DNA of 64,000 bases, from assembly GCA_026826555.1 (NCBI GenBank), contig JAKSZT010053769.1, positions 488,439-552,438 of the forward strand, in the 5' to 3' direction. The notes below the pieces were generated by a model, which saw nothing but the letters and a program-made list of their open reading frames with translations, did not search any database and had not been told where the DNA came from. Position 1 is the stretch's first letter. Every line of letters begins with the position of its first letter. The translations under genes and the position numbers were made by a program. Positions 46,535 to 59,894 of this stretch are shown in pieces. Source of the DNA: Tolypeutes matacus (lineage: Eukaryota; Chordata; Mammalia; Cingulata; Chlamyphoridae).

Positions 46535-48990
46535 ATTCAATATTTGACTTTAGTTATTTCATTACTAGATTTAAAGCTTATTTGAAAACGTGATGACTCT
46601 TAATTGATCGCCTGATGATCTATTTCTAATTATGTGCCTTTTTTTGCTTGAAAAATTCTAGTGTCCTCCTTTGTCTTTCATAACAATTTGGCATTTAAAA
46701 TCTACATTATCTGATATTAGTAATTGTACCCCACATATTTTTGGTTAATATTTGCATGGAATATCTTTTCCAACTTTTCACTTTCAACCTATTTGTGTCT
46801 TTGGGTCTAAGGTGAGCCACTAGTACATAGTTGAATAATACTTTTTATCCATTCTTCCAATTTGTGTCTTTTGATTGGGGGGATTAATACATTAACATTC
46901 AATGTGATTACTGTGAACGCAATATTTACTTCAGCCATTTTATCCTTTGGTTTTTAATGTATCATATCTTATGTTTTGTCTCTCTTTTGAGCCTTTTTGT
47001 TACCCTTTCTGATATTCTTAATTTCCACACACTGCTCTGCACCTCTCTCTCTCTCTCTGTCTCTCTGTCTCTCTCTCCTGTCTTTTCCTTTCAGCCTGCA
47101 GAACACCCTTTAGTATTTCTTGTAGGGCAGGTCTCTTGTTGACTAACTCTCTCAGTTTCTGTTTATCTGTGATCAACCTCTTCCTCAGTTTTGAAGGACA
47201 GATTTGCTGGATAAAGAATTTTTGGCTGGCAGATTTTCTCTTCCATTACCTTAAATATATTATACCACTACCTGCTGCCTCCATGGTTTCTGATGCAAAA
47301 TCAGCACTTAGTCATATTGCAGTTCAATTGAATGTGATGTGTTGCTTTTCTCTTGCTGCTTTTGGTATTTTCTCTTTTTATCTCTGGCATCTGACATTCT
47401 GATTAGTATGTGTCTTGGAGTAGTTCTATTAGGATTTATTCTGTTTAGAGTACTATACATTGAACTTCATTGTTGTAAGAGTTTGGAAATTTTGGACCAT
47501 TATTTCCTCATATATTATTTCTAACCCTTTTAGCTACTCTTCTCCTTCTGGTACATCCCTGTATGTTTGTGTACTTTGTACTGTCATTCAAATCCCTGAG
47601 ACCCTGCTCAATATTTTTCTATTATCTTTCCTGTCTATTCTTCTATCCATAAGATTCCAATTGTCCTGTCTTCTAGTTTGCTGGTTCTTTCTTCTGCCTG
47701 TTTGAATCTGATGTTGTATGTCTCTAGTGTATTATTAACCTCTTCTATTGTGTCTTTCATTCTCATCATTTCTGTTATGTTTCTTTTAATGCTTTCAAAT
47801 TATTCTTTATGCCCACACAGTGCCTTCTTAATATCCTTTCATTGCTTTAACCATATTTTCCTTCATCTCCTTGAACTGATTTAGGAGATTTGTTTGAACT
47901 TCTATAATTAGTTGTTCCAAATTCTGTGTCTGCTTTGCAGTTTTAATTTTTTCCTTTGATTGAGCCATATCTTCCTCTTTCTTAGTATGGCTTGTAATTT
48001 TTTTCTTTGGCTGATGTCTAGGTATCTGATTATCTTAATGAGTTTATTCTGAAGGTCAGTTTCTCTCCCTTGCCTAGGGTTTTATTGTTGATTGGCTTTG
48101 TGTTAAAGTTCTTCTTTGACACTTGGTTCAACTTTAGAATAGCCTGTATTTGATCAGACTTTTTCAGCTTTTCTTCATCGATTCTTACCCTGGAAATGCA
48201 GTACAATTTTTAAGATTGCACTATTTGTGCATTTGTTTCACCTCCAGGGGAACTTTTCCTTTTCTCTATTCCTTCTCTGGAAATCTTGATCTGGTCTATT
48301 TGGTTTGGTTTTCCCTCTATAGTTTTTTTTTAGCACTTCCTTAATTGTCTCTAGCTGCTTTTGCCTGGTGTTGCCCAAGGTCACAGGAAGTGTAAACTGG
48401 TTCCAATGTGCCTTGGGGAGGGGACCAAATGTTTCTTTGATGGCTCCCTGATGCTGTGCTTTCCTTGCCTACCCAGTAGATGGCTGTCTTCTGCCCTATG
48501 GAGGTACTGTGCCTTTAAGTCTCCACTGCTTCTGTTCCTGTCATGCACAAGGTTGAAAAACATGGCTGCCAGCTCTCTTTGTCTGGGACAGGTTGAAACA
48601 ATAACTCAGAGGTGGGACCCAGGGATCTGAATTTGCTAATCAAAAGCCATGATCAATCCTCAGCTGTGCCCACTCATGTCCTTGGGGAAGAAGGTTTTTA
48701 TGTTTCTTTCTGACCACCATGGCTAGCCAGAGATTGGATCCTGAGGCACCCACCACAAGAATGGGTGATGGGTGTCATTAGCTGCCATGTGGAGAGTGCT
48801 ACTCACTTTTTTTTTTTTTTTTTGCCACATTTTATCAGTCTCTTCCTCCTGCTCCTCCCTGGGTGCTGGACAGTGTTCTTTTGTCCTGCAGGGCTCTATA
48901 ATAGTTCTTTTATACATTTCCTACCTGTTTATTAGCCACTTTGGAGGATAAACTGAATCCTAGAGCTTCCTACTCTGCCATAGTCCCTGG
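46535..48990 (-). mobile_element. LINE-1, 5' part only
   Basis: Antisense ORF2 N-terminal wording starts by about 46650 ('atctacattatctgatatta', 'gtgtcttttgattgggggga', 'acattcaatgtgattactgt'). ORF1 and 5' UTR follow ('cttgtagggcaggtctcttg', 'gtgtcttggagtagttctat', 'aagaatttttggctggcaga'). The 5' end near 48990 ('agagcttcctactctgccat') parallels that of the long L1 at 20190. The 3' half is absent, unlike ordinary 5' truncation. CT-rich simple sequence is at 47045-47085 and a T run at 48807-48824. Confidence 0.8.
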
Positions 48991-50480
48991 AAGTTCCCTT
49001 TTCACTGTGTGCCCTTTGGCATCTTTTGAATTCTGAACAATTTTCATTAGTTCCTGGGTGCCCTGAGAACATACTCCACCTGATGCAGAATAGGAGATGT
49101 TGGGCCTGTTATCTCCACTTCACTTTTGTTTTTCTTTAAGTTCTGTGGGTCAGGAATGAGAATTGCCACAAAGACTTATGGTTTCCAGTTAGTTATAAAA
49201 TAGAACATATTGTTGCTTTTTGATGCCAATAATTTTAAAATCTTGCTTTTAATCTGGGCCAAGTTATAAAGAAACCATATAAAAGATATGATCTCGAAAC
49301 TTAAGTAGCTGATTTTTTGGTTAGCCTTGAAAGCAGTTTTTCAACTCATTATTTTTGAGAATAAAGTAACGTTTCTGGGTTTTATATTACATTTCAATAA
49401 AGCATCAATTCCCAAGAGGAAACTTAGGAGCAACAAAGGTCATGGACCAAACCTCAAAGTATATAACTCATTGCCTCCTATATTTAGCAAAGCAGAATAA
49501 CAAACTGGAGCATGTAAAACTAACCTTTACCCCAATCCCTACGTCTGCCTTTGATTGCCATCAGTTTATGCCTAAGAGTTGACTCATATCAGTGTTTAAC
49601 TATGACTTCCTCATGTGCTCTTCCACTCCCTGACTCCTTCTTCCTTCATGGCAAACTGCAGTTCCTCCCCAAGTCCCTGACATTTCCAGTGAGGGTCACT
49701 GTATTTATTCAGTGCCAATAACTGAGGAATAAATTCTTACATGTTGGGTAGCATCTTCACTATTGTTTTGCAAATTAGCTTACTGAAACAAAATAGTGAT
49801 AATGTGTTATTATAGTTAAGGTTAATAAGCTACTGATTACCTCTAGAGGATACAATTGCAGACACATTATTTTATAGGCCTATTTTGTTGAACTAACTGG
49901 TAAATGAGCAAGACATCATCTATGTGCATGGTATACTAACACTAGCATGTAATCTCCAATCAGGTAGAGCTAGCTCAATTTCTTTTCAATTCTCCTCCCT
50001 GCTCCCTCCCTAATGTTAGCTTCATCCTGCAGTCAGATCTCTGTGTAGTTCTAGGCTATCAGTCATTTTCAATCCAGGAGATATCCTGCAAGTTACTTTA
50101 CCTCTTTGAGCCTCGGTCAACTTATTTACACAGTTTGATAGTATCCTCCTGTCAATTGCTCACATAAGAGACTGCTATTTAAAAGACTTGTTCTCCATCT
50201 GGGAACATGTGTAATAACTGACCCTCTTTCTTAAGTGCTAGACCTAGAAGATAACAACTTTGTTCATTTTTATTACAAAGAAGTTTTATTAGTCTTACTA
50301 AAATGATACTGTTAAATGTAATCAAGGCATTACTTGTATACATAAAATTTCTATTTAATTATATCCTGTGATCACTTGCTGGTCTATTCCTTAGTACTGC
50401 AACACTACAATGGATTAGATACCTGTTCTTTAATGCATTCTTTGATAGCCCCCCCCCAAAATAGTGACTTTGGTATTTTA
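48991..50480. other. mostly unique DNA; MIR trace at 50070-50155
   Basis: 'caagttactttacctctttg' with 'agcctcggtcaacttattta' is a short MIR core in sense. No other family and no exon recognised. Confidence 0.4.
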
Positions 50481-50491
50481 TAAATCCCATT

Positions 50492-50806
50492 TTATAGCTT
50501 CTGAATAACTGTCTGGACAACTTCCTGTTCAGAATTGTCAGTACCTCTAATTACCTGGCTGTTTTGAACATATGATTCAGTGTCAGTCCAATAATTAATT
50601 AGCAAAGAATTTGAAATCAGTGAATGTGAAGTGTCAAAAAAAAGCCTATCAGCATTGACCACCACAGGCTTTGGCAGACAAAGATGTAATAAAACAGTAA
50701 CCACCAATGAGTTAGAGGTAGATGTAACTATGAGCTTGGTTCCCCATTGTGTGGGAAGATTCAGTAACCTAGAGAGATGCTGGAAGACAATAGTATTACA
50801 TACCAC
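50492..50806 (-). other. 104-codon open frame of unknown origin
   Basis: This is the longest open frame that I cannot place in a recognised repeat. It is open from a TAG at 50876-50878 down to a TAA at 50492-50494, about 127 codons. The nominal start is GTG, so in a eukaryote it is best seen as an open interval, not a gene. It has leucine- and serine-rich stretches (e.g. SRLLNLPTQWGTKLIVTS) and an acidic, glutamine-rich end (EQEVVQTVIQKL). Residue use looks more protein-like than neighbouring frames. It could be the decayed remnant of a retroviral or other transposon protein, a pseudogene, or chance. No flanking splice signals stand out. Confidence 0.25.
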
Positions 50807-50879
50807 TTGAACTTCTCCCTTTCTTTGATTCTGAGAAAAGGACCATTTCTCTGTATAATGGATGTGGTTGAATGCCTAT

Positions 50880-53450
50880 CCAGAATCTATTTTATCCCCA
50901 TCCCATTTCAGACAGCACACAGGTTTCCCTTCAGGATTTTACTTTCTGCATGAAGCCTCTGTAATTCTGGAGGTAAGCTTGATGCCTTAAACCAACCAAC
51001 ACCTTCCATGCCCCTGGACATAGTCATTGTATCGGGGATTTGCATGCCATCTAATTGGTCCAAACAAGGTGATTCTAAGTTATTCTGGGATAGAAAGACA
51101 GCCCTTCTATCAGGTACTAAAGGAAATAATATAGGTCTCCAATCACTAATGGAAGAAAGGCTAAAGCATTACAAGGAACTAGCCTTAAGAGGAAGCAATC
51201 ATAGGGGAGGGTAGAGAAGAGATTTAAATAGAAACTGAGGTCTTGATAGTTTTCTTAAGCCTCTGGATTAATCCAATTTGAAGCCCATCCAGGAAATTCC
51301 TTCAAATTGCCTTACTGTATCTGGGCATATTTATTGAGGGCCAAAAGACAAAGCTCTGAGTGAATATGTACTTGTGTGTATGGAGGACCTAGATGGGTGG
51401 TAGGGCTGAAGGGGCAGGGTGATAGTGGAGTTTAGGTGTCAAAACAAGCTTCTCATGCCTATACCACCCATGGTTAAGGTAGAACCAATTTAACTGGAAT
51501 AATTAAAATGATTCATCTGCACCTTAAATACTTTCTGAATTGGGAATTACACAGCAACCTTTTTCTGGAAGTTTCTATATGAAGAAGGAGAAGGAACCCA
51601 CAGGATATATTGAATAATTTCCCAGATCACTAACATGAGGCTCTTCACTCAATCACATATAATTCTGATTGTTTAACACATATTACTTCAGTAATATAGT
51701 CCTTACTGAAACTCTTCTTATAAGAATAGAATTACACAGTACTTTGAATGTACTCATTTAATCAACTCTCTTCTCTTCATTTTATCTTTCCCTGTGCTGG
51801 TAAGCCATGTATAAATATATCCTTACCTTGAAGTTTCATTTGGAATCCTGTCATTTTCCATACTATTAATCTTAAAATATATTAATTCTACTCCTCTTCC
51901 CACTACATATACTTTTATCTATCTTATTTTTTAAGTATTTTGTGATCCCCACTTCATCTCTCTATCCCACATTGTTTTTATTCAAATTATTTAATTATAA
52001 GTCTATTTAAAATAGAACATATATTTCATATTAGATTTTAGAATATCTTCATAACAATGTAAAAGAATCAAAAAATTAGGTTACTGAGAGTTATATTTAA
52101 AAAATAATTAATTCTACATTTTAGACTTGCTATCTGTTCAATCATAAAGTTATATATAAGCAGGAACACCATAGAGCTGGAAAAATGAAAGTGTGAGAAT
52201 TGTCTAAAGTGGTTATTAGAATAACTCATGGAAAATAAAGAAAGAGTAAGAGCAGATTCGAATGCATGTTCTAACATTCTCTCAAAAATTGTTGCACTGT
52301 CTATACCCCTGAATGAAAGCAAGGTGCAAAGTTAAATACACTCCATATATCTCTTCAAAATGAGATTCAGGAGTGAAGACTGTTGGGAAAGTCATTGAAA
52401 TGAGTAGGGAGAATTGTTCTGAGGAATATTGAGGGAGGGACAGCATCAAGGACTCTTTTATCTTTTTCTCCCCATTATCCAGACAAGTGATGGTTTTGTG
52501 ACCCATGTTTTTACATTTTCAAGCTGACCTGTGACTCATCATACAGCTGATATGTTTTTAACTTCATTCATATAGTTTCCCTGTTTTACAACAAGGGTGG
52601 CAACATCTAGTTTAAGTTTTGACCTGTCTCTAATATACTCTGTCTGTATAAAAAAAATAGGAATAATAAGATTTATGCAATAGTCTCAGCATAATAATCA
52701 CCACTTTTAGAAAGCCTCCCATGACACTTTAAGAGGTCAATTTCCACTAACATTTACTGTGATAAGACCATTAATACTCTTTCTTCTTATATGTTTTGTA
52801 TAATTGTGCGGGTAATTGATTAATGCCTGTTCAATCAACTAATTTTTAATCTCCTAAAGATGCGGGCTATTATCTAGAAATACTCACCATTGGCTCCCCC
52901 AAACCTAATACTATTGGCATTTAGGAGGCTTTTGATATACATGTGTGTTGGATGAATTGGGAGGGGAGTTATAGTGGAGAAGGGAAACAGTCTGATGATA
53001 AGTAATGCCAGGAAACACAAGTCAAGTGCTACCTCTATACCTTAAAACCTGAGTCACTTTTATTTAATGATTAGTATAAAAACTAGAACAAAGAGAATAG
53101 AATTTAATGGGCTACCTAGGTATAACTGGAGGCAGTAAACAAATTCTTAGTCTATTTTCATTTTTTGGTTTACAATTTATGAATTCATGTGGAGTCTATT
53201 TATTTTTTTCTACTTCATATGTAAAGCACTTCAAATATTGGTTCCAGATGATGAAGTCTCAAAGGTTTCATATTTATATACATTCCAATATTTTCCAAGT
53301 CAAATGTCAAAGTAGTATTTCATACAAAACCACAGTCCTGAAACTTTGAGCAAAGGTGTGAAATTCCTTAAACATAGACTACTAGGGCCTTTCTTGATTC
53401 TGTGAGGATGCAAAGGACTCCAAATTCTATAAGTAGTTCAACTATCCTGT
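50880..53450. other. unique DNA, nothing recognised
   Basis: Frames at 51008-51214, 52068-52322 and 52282-52506 show no domains, and no repeat family is evident. Confidence 0.45.
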
Positions 53451-53456
53451 AAAGGT

Positions 53457-53494
53457 CTGTCTGTCTGTCTGTCTCTCCCTCTCTCCCTCTCCAG
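53457..53494. repeat. (CTGT)n / CT-rich microsatellite
   Basis: Tandem CTGT units pass into CTCTCCCT units. Imperfect simple repeat. Confidence 0.85.
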
Positions 53495-54479
53495 CAAACA
53501 AAAGAAAGAACTAGGCAATGGGTTTATAGGGAAACGTTTTGTTCTGCTAATCCTTAATTGATACCCTCAACTCCCTTACTTACACACCCTTACCCAAAGA
53601 GAAAAGGAGAGAGATACAGAGGGAGAAATACATGGAATAAGTTTTGAATTTGGTTAACAGTAATTGGAAATGTTTCATTCCTTTTTGAATGAAAACTTTT
53701 CATTGTTCCTTCTTTGTACGTTCAAAAGTATTCTACTCGTGGTGATTACTATCTGCATGTGCATGAGCAGTACTCAAAGACCCAATTACTGCCCAATGTA
53801 CCTAACAACATTGTATACAGAGAAGTTTGCTCTTTGATTTGGGGGAGTGTAAACTGTTTTACAGAACTTGTCCTTGTGTGCAGTGCAGTTCTGCCTCTGA
53901 TACATTTATGAACCCCTGAGAGATTTTCCTCAAAAACAGTTGTAGTCAATTCCTTACACCCTCATGCCAATTGTCTTGTTACTGATAACTTTTTCTTGAC
54001 ACAGTTTGTGGCTACACTGCATTACTGGAAAATGAATTTGAAAGTATCCTTGTGGGTCTGCATATCACCTCTCTCAGTAACTGGTATTATTATTATATGA
54101 TGAGTCTCACGCATTGAGCTAAAGATCAGGATTTTGCTTTCTCTATGAACTGCTGCGTTCACATTTTGATCAGAGCAAGATAGTTATGGTCACAGCTCTT
54201 TTGAGATTATAAACTGCTAATGGAAAATAGAATTTTAGAAAATTAGAAAAACCATATCATATTCACGACAGGTTGTCATGTAGCTATTTCTTTATTATTG
54301 CATACTATTAGTCAGGTTTTAGGACTATAATTATGCTTACTAGTTCAATAAAATTAATTTAGGAAGCAATCCATGGTTTCCTATGTTTTAGAACAGTTTT
54401 TAGGTAAGCATATCATTTATTTATTCATTTACAGACTGAGTCACTCGTAAAACCAACTAGGGCCTGTGCCTTTAGGTAA
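53495..54479. other. unique DNA, nothing recognised
   Basis: No gene or repeat recognised. Overlapping frames at 53714-53911 and 53749-53949 have no domain. Confidence 0.45.
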
Positions 54480-55800
54480 ATCTTTGGTAATTCTTTTTTC
54501 CCCATGGCTCATATTTTCCATGGTCTGTTCATATTTTCTTCTTTTCTAACCACTTTTAATAATTATACATCCTCAGAAAGCCATCAATTTCCTCATCCAT
54601 TTTTAAATAGTTCTGATTTGTACATATTATCTTAAATCTTAGGTGCTCTCTTCTCTATTGGTCTATCCATATTCCTATTCTTACTTATGAGTAATTATGT
54701 TTTACTCTTTTTGTTTGATTAGACTAACAGTTGTTTGTTTATTTTTTAATTACTTTATCAATCCTATTTTCTAATTATTATGCTTCTGCTTTTAAGTTAT
54801 TAATTTCTTCTAATTCTCTTTTTTTAAAAGATTCTTTTCTGATTGCTTGTGCTGAATGGTTATTTTATGAATTTTATTTGTTTTGGCTTTATAAAGTAAT
54901 TTAGTTATTATTTTATCTCTGAGCATAGTTTTGCCCACATCATATACATTTTCATGACAAATATCCTCATTGTCATTTTTAAACAACATATAAAATCTAT
55001 AAAAATATGTTTATATTTTTTTCTTTGAACCAAGATTTGTTTGAGAGAAAAGATTTTAATTTTCAAGTTGGTAGAGATTTGTTCATATTCATATTTTAAT
55101 TTTTATTATATAATAAGTTATTCAATCAAGGTAAATTATTTCATTCTTATGTGAAACCACTGTGGCCAGTGGTTAGAAAATGTTATTTGTACCATTTCCA
55201 CTGTAGATTTATTTAGCATTTCTTTTTTATCCAAGTACATAAAACTTTGGATGTTCTACTGCTAATGGGAACAGTCAGTTATATTTGCTTTATAATATGT
55301 AGCAGCTTGATAATTATAGTCAATCTTAATGTAGATACCTTTATATAGTTTATTTTAATTGCTTAATAATTGTATTTATATATTTTAATGCTATGGTATT
55401 CAGAATATAAAGATTGATTTTAATTTCCTTCCATTGTGTATTATACCTTGTCATTTGAAATTACTTATTTTAGCATATTTGATTTATTCTTGCTTTGAAT
55501 TTTTCTGACCTAATTTTAGTATTGAGATTTTTTTCTTTCTTATATATACATTACGTTTTTGTGCTTTTATTTTAAATGTTTCCATAATATTTTACTTTTT
55601 GTTTTATGGTGACAGCATAATGTATGATGTGTTTTGACTAGATCTATAATTTTTTGCCATTTGATATACGTGGATAACCCATTTACATTTATTGTCATCA
55701 TTTTTCATGTTTCCTCTTAACTTCATTACATTTTAATTTACATTTTTATGCTTCCTTGTTTCTTCTTCTCTTTCTCTTTTTAATTTAAATTGGAAGAAAC
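54480..55800 (-). mobile_element. old L1-like LINE fragment
   Basis: The antisense ORF2 style is recognisable but diverged: 'gcttctgcttttaagttatt', 'ctctgagcatagttttgccc', 'gaaaagattttaattttcaa', 'gtgaaaccactgtggccagt', 'ttgccatttgatatacgtgg', 'ataacccatttacatttatt'. It is probably an L1M or HAL1 copy. No frame survives. Confidence 0.6.
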
Positions 55801-58040
55801 AAAGGCCAATTTCTTCAAGTAATGAAGGAAAGTTACTAATTCAGGATAAAATAATCAGGATAAGAAGGATAAGAATCAAAATAGAGAGAGACCTAGTGAT
55901 TGTCATTCAGCATTCAAGCAAACCTGGGATCTCAAAAACTTGTGACTCTATGCTTTAGGGTTCCAACATTTATATATCTAAAGGGAAAGGAATTTGTTGC
56001 ATCCTTACCTGTCATGTCTCAATAAAAATCTTGTTACATGCTGTTTTCCTATTTCTGCTTCTCTTCTCACTACCTATGGGTTTCTACTTTCCTTACTCAT
56101 GAAACACGTATTCTGATTGACTCAGCTAAATATTATCCTCAGAACATTTTATGTCAGGCAACTGACTTGCCTATGGATTGACTCATTTTATGCCAAGTCC
56201 TCATCCTTAAAACAAAGTGCTATAGGAAGATCAGGGCTATCTTTTTCCCTTCGGTAGATCCTTCTGAGATGACTGCGAACAATCCTGTTTTCCTTTTGGT
56301 ATAACTGACAAATCTAGTAAAACATTCTTTTTGACTTTCAGCATTTAAGCCCTTATTCTCATGAAGACATCTGCCATATAAAATAATCCAATTAACAAAT
56401 TTTTAAAAGCATAAAGATATTTACTCTGAACTGGTTAAGTTATAGTTTCAGTTGTTGTGATCCAAAATATTAGTGACTTTAAAAAGATGGAAATTTATTT
56501 CCCTCTTTTGTAAAACATATTTTGCTACTGTGGCTATTCATTTATCTTCCCTATTTCTTGCTTCTCTTCTTTTATTGTAATGTGAGTTCCTTATTTATGG
56601 TCAATGTTAAGTGAAAATACCATGCAAGGAATATGATGTTCAGTTGCCAGAATTGGAAGGGGCAGGATGAAAAAAGAAAAAAAAGTCAAACCTTTTTTGC
56701 CTTTTACTAGTCGGGCCAATCAAATGCTATCTCACTTCTATTAAGTAGTAGTACAATACAGGTACGTACTACTAATATATTCTTAAAAAACCTATGTTAT
56801 CATGAAATTTCTACGCAGAAAATTGAATATTTTTATCTTGTTTCTAATTCCTTTAAGTTTAAAATCATACTCTATGTTACATAACTCTAATTATCAATAT
56901 GACGAATAGTCAAATTTTTATTATTTCCCTCTTGTGCAGAAGAAGGAAATTAGTAAACTTATATCTCCTACCACTTCTTATATCACTCTCCAGTTTTTGT
57001 TGTTATTATGGGATTCTGGACTCTTAATATTACAAACATTACTTTTATTAAATGTGTTCTCTTTTAAGATTTATTGAAAAGAGAAAAGGGATTCTGGAAA
57101 TACAGCAGCCTTTTTTGGATGCATCTCCTCTAATCCCATATCTGATTATCCATCACTACTGAGCCAGGTGGCTTACCTGTAGTTGTGGCTGCAGGTAATT
57201 TAATTTAGGTGTTCTAGCTTAGTGACCAAATAATTTATTGTTTAAACTAGGATATTTTTGAAAGTTAAAAGGAATTAATTTTACCAAGAAAAAAAAATGT
57301 AAATAGTAACTACCTGGAGCAATCTGAGATGTGTGATCTCCCTACTTATGCAAGAATCTCTGTTGTGGGTATGGGGTGTGTGCAGTGTTCACTTATTAGA
57401 ATTACAGGAGAGTCTAAAGACTGACAGTGGCTGATGGTTAGCTCCAATGTTAAGGATATAAATATTGGGAATACTGGAAGAGCCAGGTACTCAAAGATTT
57501 GAGAAACACCAAACCCATATATTCCACTTTCCCATTCTGTCATACAGTCACATACATACACTCACAAACACATACCCTGAATGTATGAAATTGGCCCTGC
57601 ATGCAAATTTTAGTTTGCTAGGAACTCAAGAAACTGAGCAGGGACTGAAGTTGTGCCTGTGGCTTCCTCTTTTTAAGATTAGGATAACAGAAGGAACATA
57701 GGGAGCTGGTGGGTTTCTTCCAACTAGAGTGTGGTACAGATCAAGAAAGATAGACAGTTATTAAAGGGACTGGGAACTCATCTCTCTCCATGATCTGAGT
57801 GATACCCCTACTTAAGATATTCTCAATTGGCAGGACTAAGCTTCAGAAACCAACAACAGCAGCAACATCAGAAGCAACAAACGAATTCACTGAAGGAGCT
57901 TAGGAACAAATTCACTGAAAGTAAGATAAATCATCACAGACAGCCAAGTGGAGAAGATAGAGAAAAACTTGGACAGATAAGAGAAGCTGAGCACCCTAAA
58001 ATAGATAAAACCAACATCCAGTGTTCTGGACATACAAGCT
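55801..58040. other. mostly unique DNA, nothing recognised
   Basis: No repeat family is certain. A CAACAGCAGCAACA-like patch is at 57849-57880. Frames at 57346-57561, 57465-57701 and 57827-58063 are short and without domains. Confidence 0.45.
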
Positions 58041-58041
58041 G

Positions 58042-58129
58042 TTTTTTATTTTTTATTTTTTAGGAGGTACTGAGAATTGAACCCGGGACCTCATACTTGT
58101 GAAACAAGCACTGAGCTACACCTGCTCAG
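58042..58129 (-). mobile_element. tRNA-derived SINE, short form
   Basis: A T-rich left end ('gttttttattttttattttt') is followed by 'aggaggtactgagaattgaa', 'cccgggacctcatacttgtg' and 'gagctacacctgctcag', an inverted tRNA-like head with B-box sequence. It lacks the long DAS body. A clear target-site duplication is not visible. Confidence 0.85.
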
Positions 58130-58349
58130 CACAGGCAGATTTTTAAACAAACAAACAAACAGAAAACAGAGAAGAAATAAAAACAATGAATTGAAGGAAA
58201 AGATGGCCACTGAGGAGAGTGGAGTGGAATTAGTAATTTGCAAACTTACAAAGGTACAAGTAGAACTATCTCAAAGTTGAAAGCATCTAGATGTTGATCT
58301 GAATGAAAATCATTAGTGGAAAAGTGGGAGACTAGATGAGAAATACAAA

Positions 58350-58512
58350 AGAATTTGGTGCCTCAGTTTCCTTACCTAAAAAATAGGGATAATAATATCA
58401 TCCCATAGGATTGTCATAAAGAATTAAAAGAGTCAACATTTGTAAAGTGCCTAGAACAGTTCTAAGCATAGGGTAAATGCTATATATAAATAAGTATTTG
58501 TTAAATAAATAA
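58350..58512 (+). mobile_element. MIR SINE, 3' part
   Basis: 'ggtgcctcagtttccttacc', 'aaatagggataataatatca', 'ataggattgtcataaagaat', 'aaagtgcctagaacagttct' and 'aagtatttgttaaataaata' follow the MIR order in sense orientation. Confidence 0.9.
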
Positions 58513-59540
58513 ATAAAACAGAAATAATGAGTGAATTCAAATGATGGTTTTTCGAAAAGAAAAATAAAATAGATACAACCTCTTGATTCTGGTTAAAGAA
58601 ATGAAGAGTAGAAAAACACAAAATTGGGAATGTAAAAGGAAACAACTTTAGTATAGAAGAACTTAAAAGAATTATGCTTGGATATTACATGCAAACATAT
58701 GGCAATTTGAAAACCATGAGGAATGTATGATTTTCCAATTAAATATACACTATCAATATTGACTTAACAAAAAGTTTAAAATCTGAATGGATCATTGCCA
58801 CAGTGCAAATTGGTTAAGGACAACAGGATTAGATGGATTGCCAAATAAGTTCTATTTATCCTTAAATGACAGATAATTTCAAAATTGTTGCAATTATTTC
58901 AGATAAAAAAAAAATGTAAACTTTTAAATTGATTTTATGGAGATGATATAACTTTTGTAATTAGAATCTGATCAAAGTAGATTGAAACAGAAAATAAAAA
59001 CAGTCTGGCTTTTGATACAAATATTCAAAATAAAATAAATGAAATTTAATCAAAACATTAGGGCCAATAGCTTTTCTTCCAGGAGTGGTAGGAGTGGTTC
59101 AAAATCAAGCTGTTGGGGTTACATTAATATTAAGTAACTTGCCTAAGGTTACTCATGACTCATAACAACAATAATGTATTAATAGCAATAGAAATAACGA
59201 AAATACTAAATTAGCTAACTTGTATTGAGATTGTTCTAATTTTGTTTTATTTCTTAGAAGAAATTAAAGATTTTGTCTTATAAGTTTGCCATTCGATACT
59301 GTCATGTAAGAAGAACTAGGAATTATCATGTTAGGAGTGAAATCATTTTTGAGGTTAAATGTGAGAATAAAATATTTGCTTTCAATATAGAAAATTAAGT
59401 GGAACAAAAAAGGAACAAGAGAGAGACAACCTTTTTAGATGTTGGCTTGACTAAGAACTAGGTAGGATACTCATGAACTACTCTCAGCAAAAGTGATGGA
59501 GGAAGAAAATATACAGAAAAAGGTTTCCCAAAAAGTCAAG
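58513..59540. other. unique AT-rich DNA; MIR trace at 59110-59170
   Basis: 'aagtaacttgcctaaggtta' with 'ctcatgactcata' is a short MIR core match. Nothing else is recognised. Confidence 0.45.
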
Positions 59541-59563
59541 GGCCGGGCTAAAGAGAAGCAGAA

Positions 59564-59767
59564 GTGGCAGTATTATCACTGTGGAAGATGAATGTAGTGG
59601 CACTTCTAATTTATTTAGTATTCAGGATTTCAACCTTAATTAGAATTCCTTTGTCACATCATTCATCAAATATACTTGAAGAAATGGAAATTAGCCTCAA
59701 AGTTTCTGTCGCCTTAGGCATGCTTTTAATACTTCTACTCATTTCAGTGTATTGTGAAGTACAGTGA
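59564..59767 (+). other. 67-codon frame encoding a possible one- or two-pass membrane peptide
   Basis: The frame has two in-frame ATGs (59564 and 59588). It has a hydrophobic stretch after the second (NVVALLIYLVF), a polar middle with NILEEMEIS, and a strongly hydrophobic segment VSVALGMLLILLLISVYC, then a stop at TGA in 'acagtgagtt'. That same point fits a splice donor (ACA|GTGAGT), and a good acceptor (polypyrimidine 'tgtttttctttcag') lies 130 bp downstream at 59894. I recognise no family. The frame could be a microprotein exon, a decayed gene, or chance in AT-rich DNA, where hydrophobic codons are common. Confidence 0.2.
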
Positions 59768-59894
59768 GTTGAATTGGAAATGTTTTAGTTGCAATAAGTA
59801 ACATTCAAATGAAGAAATCACACATTATAAGCAATTCTGTCAGAATCTCAAAAAAACAACCATTTAAATAGTTATTAACTTGTTTTTCTTTCAG

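Noticed and set aside
46957..47884. Chain of plus-strand frames resembling membrane proteins
   Set aside because: They are antisense to L1 ORF1 and 5' UTR.
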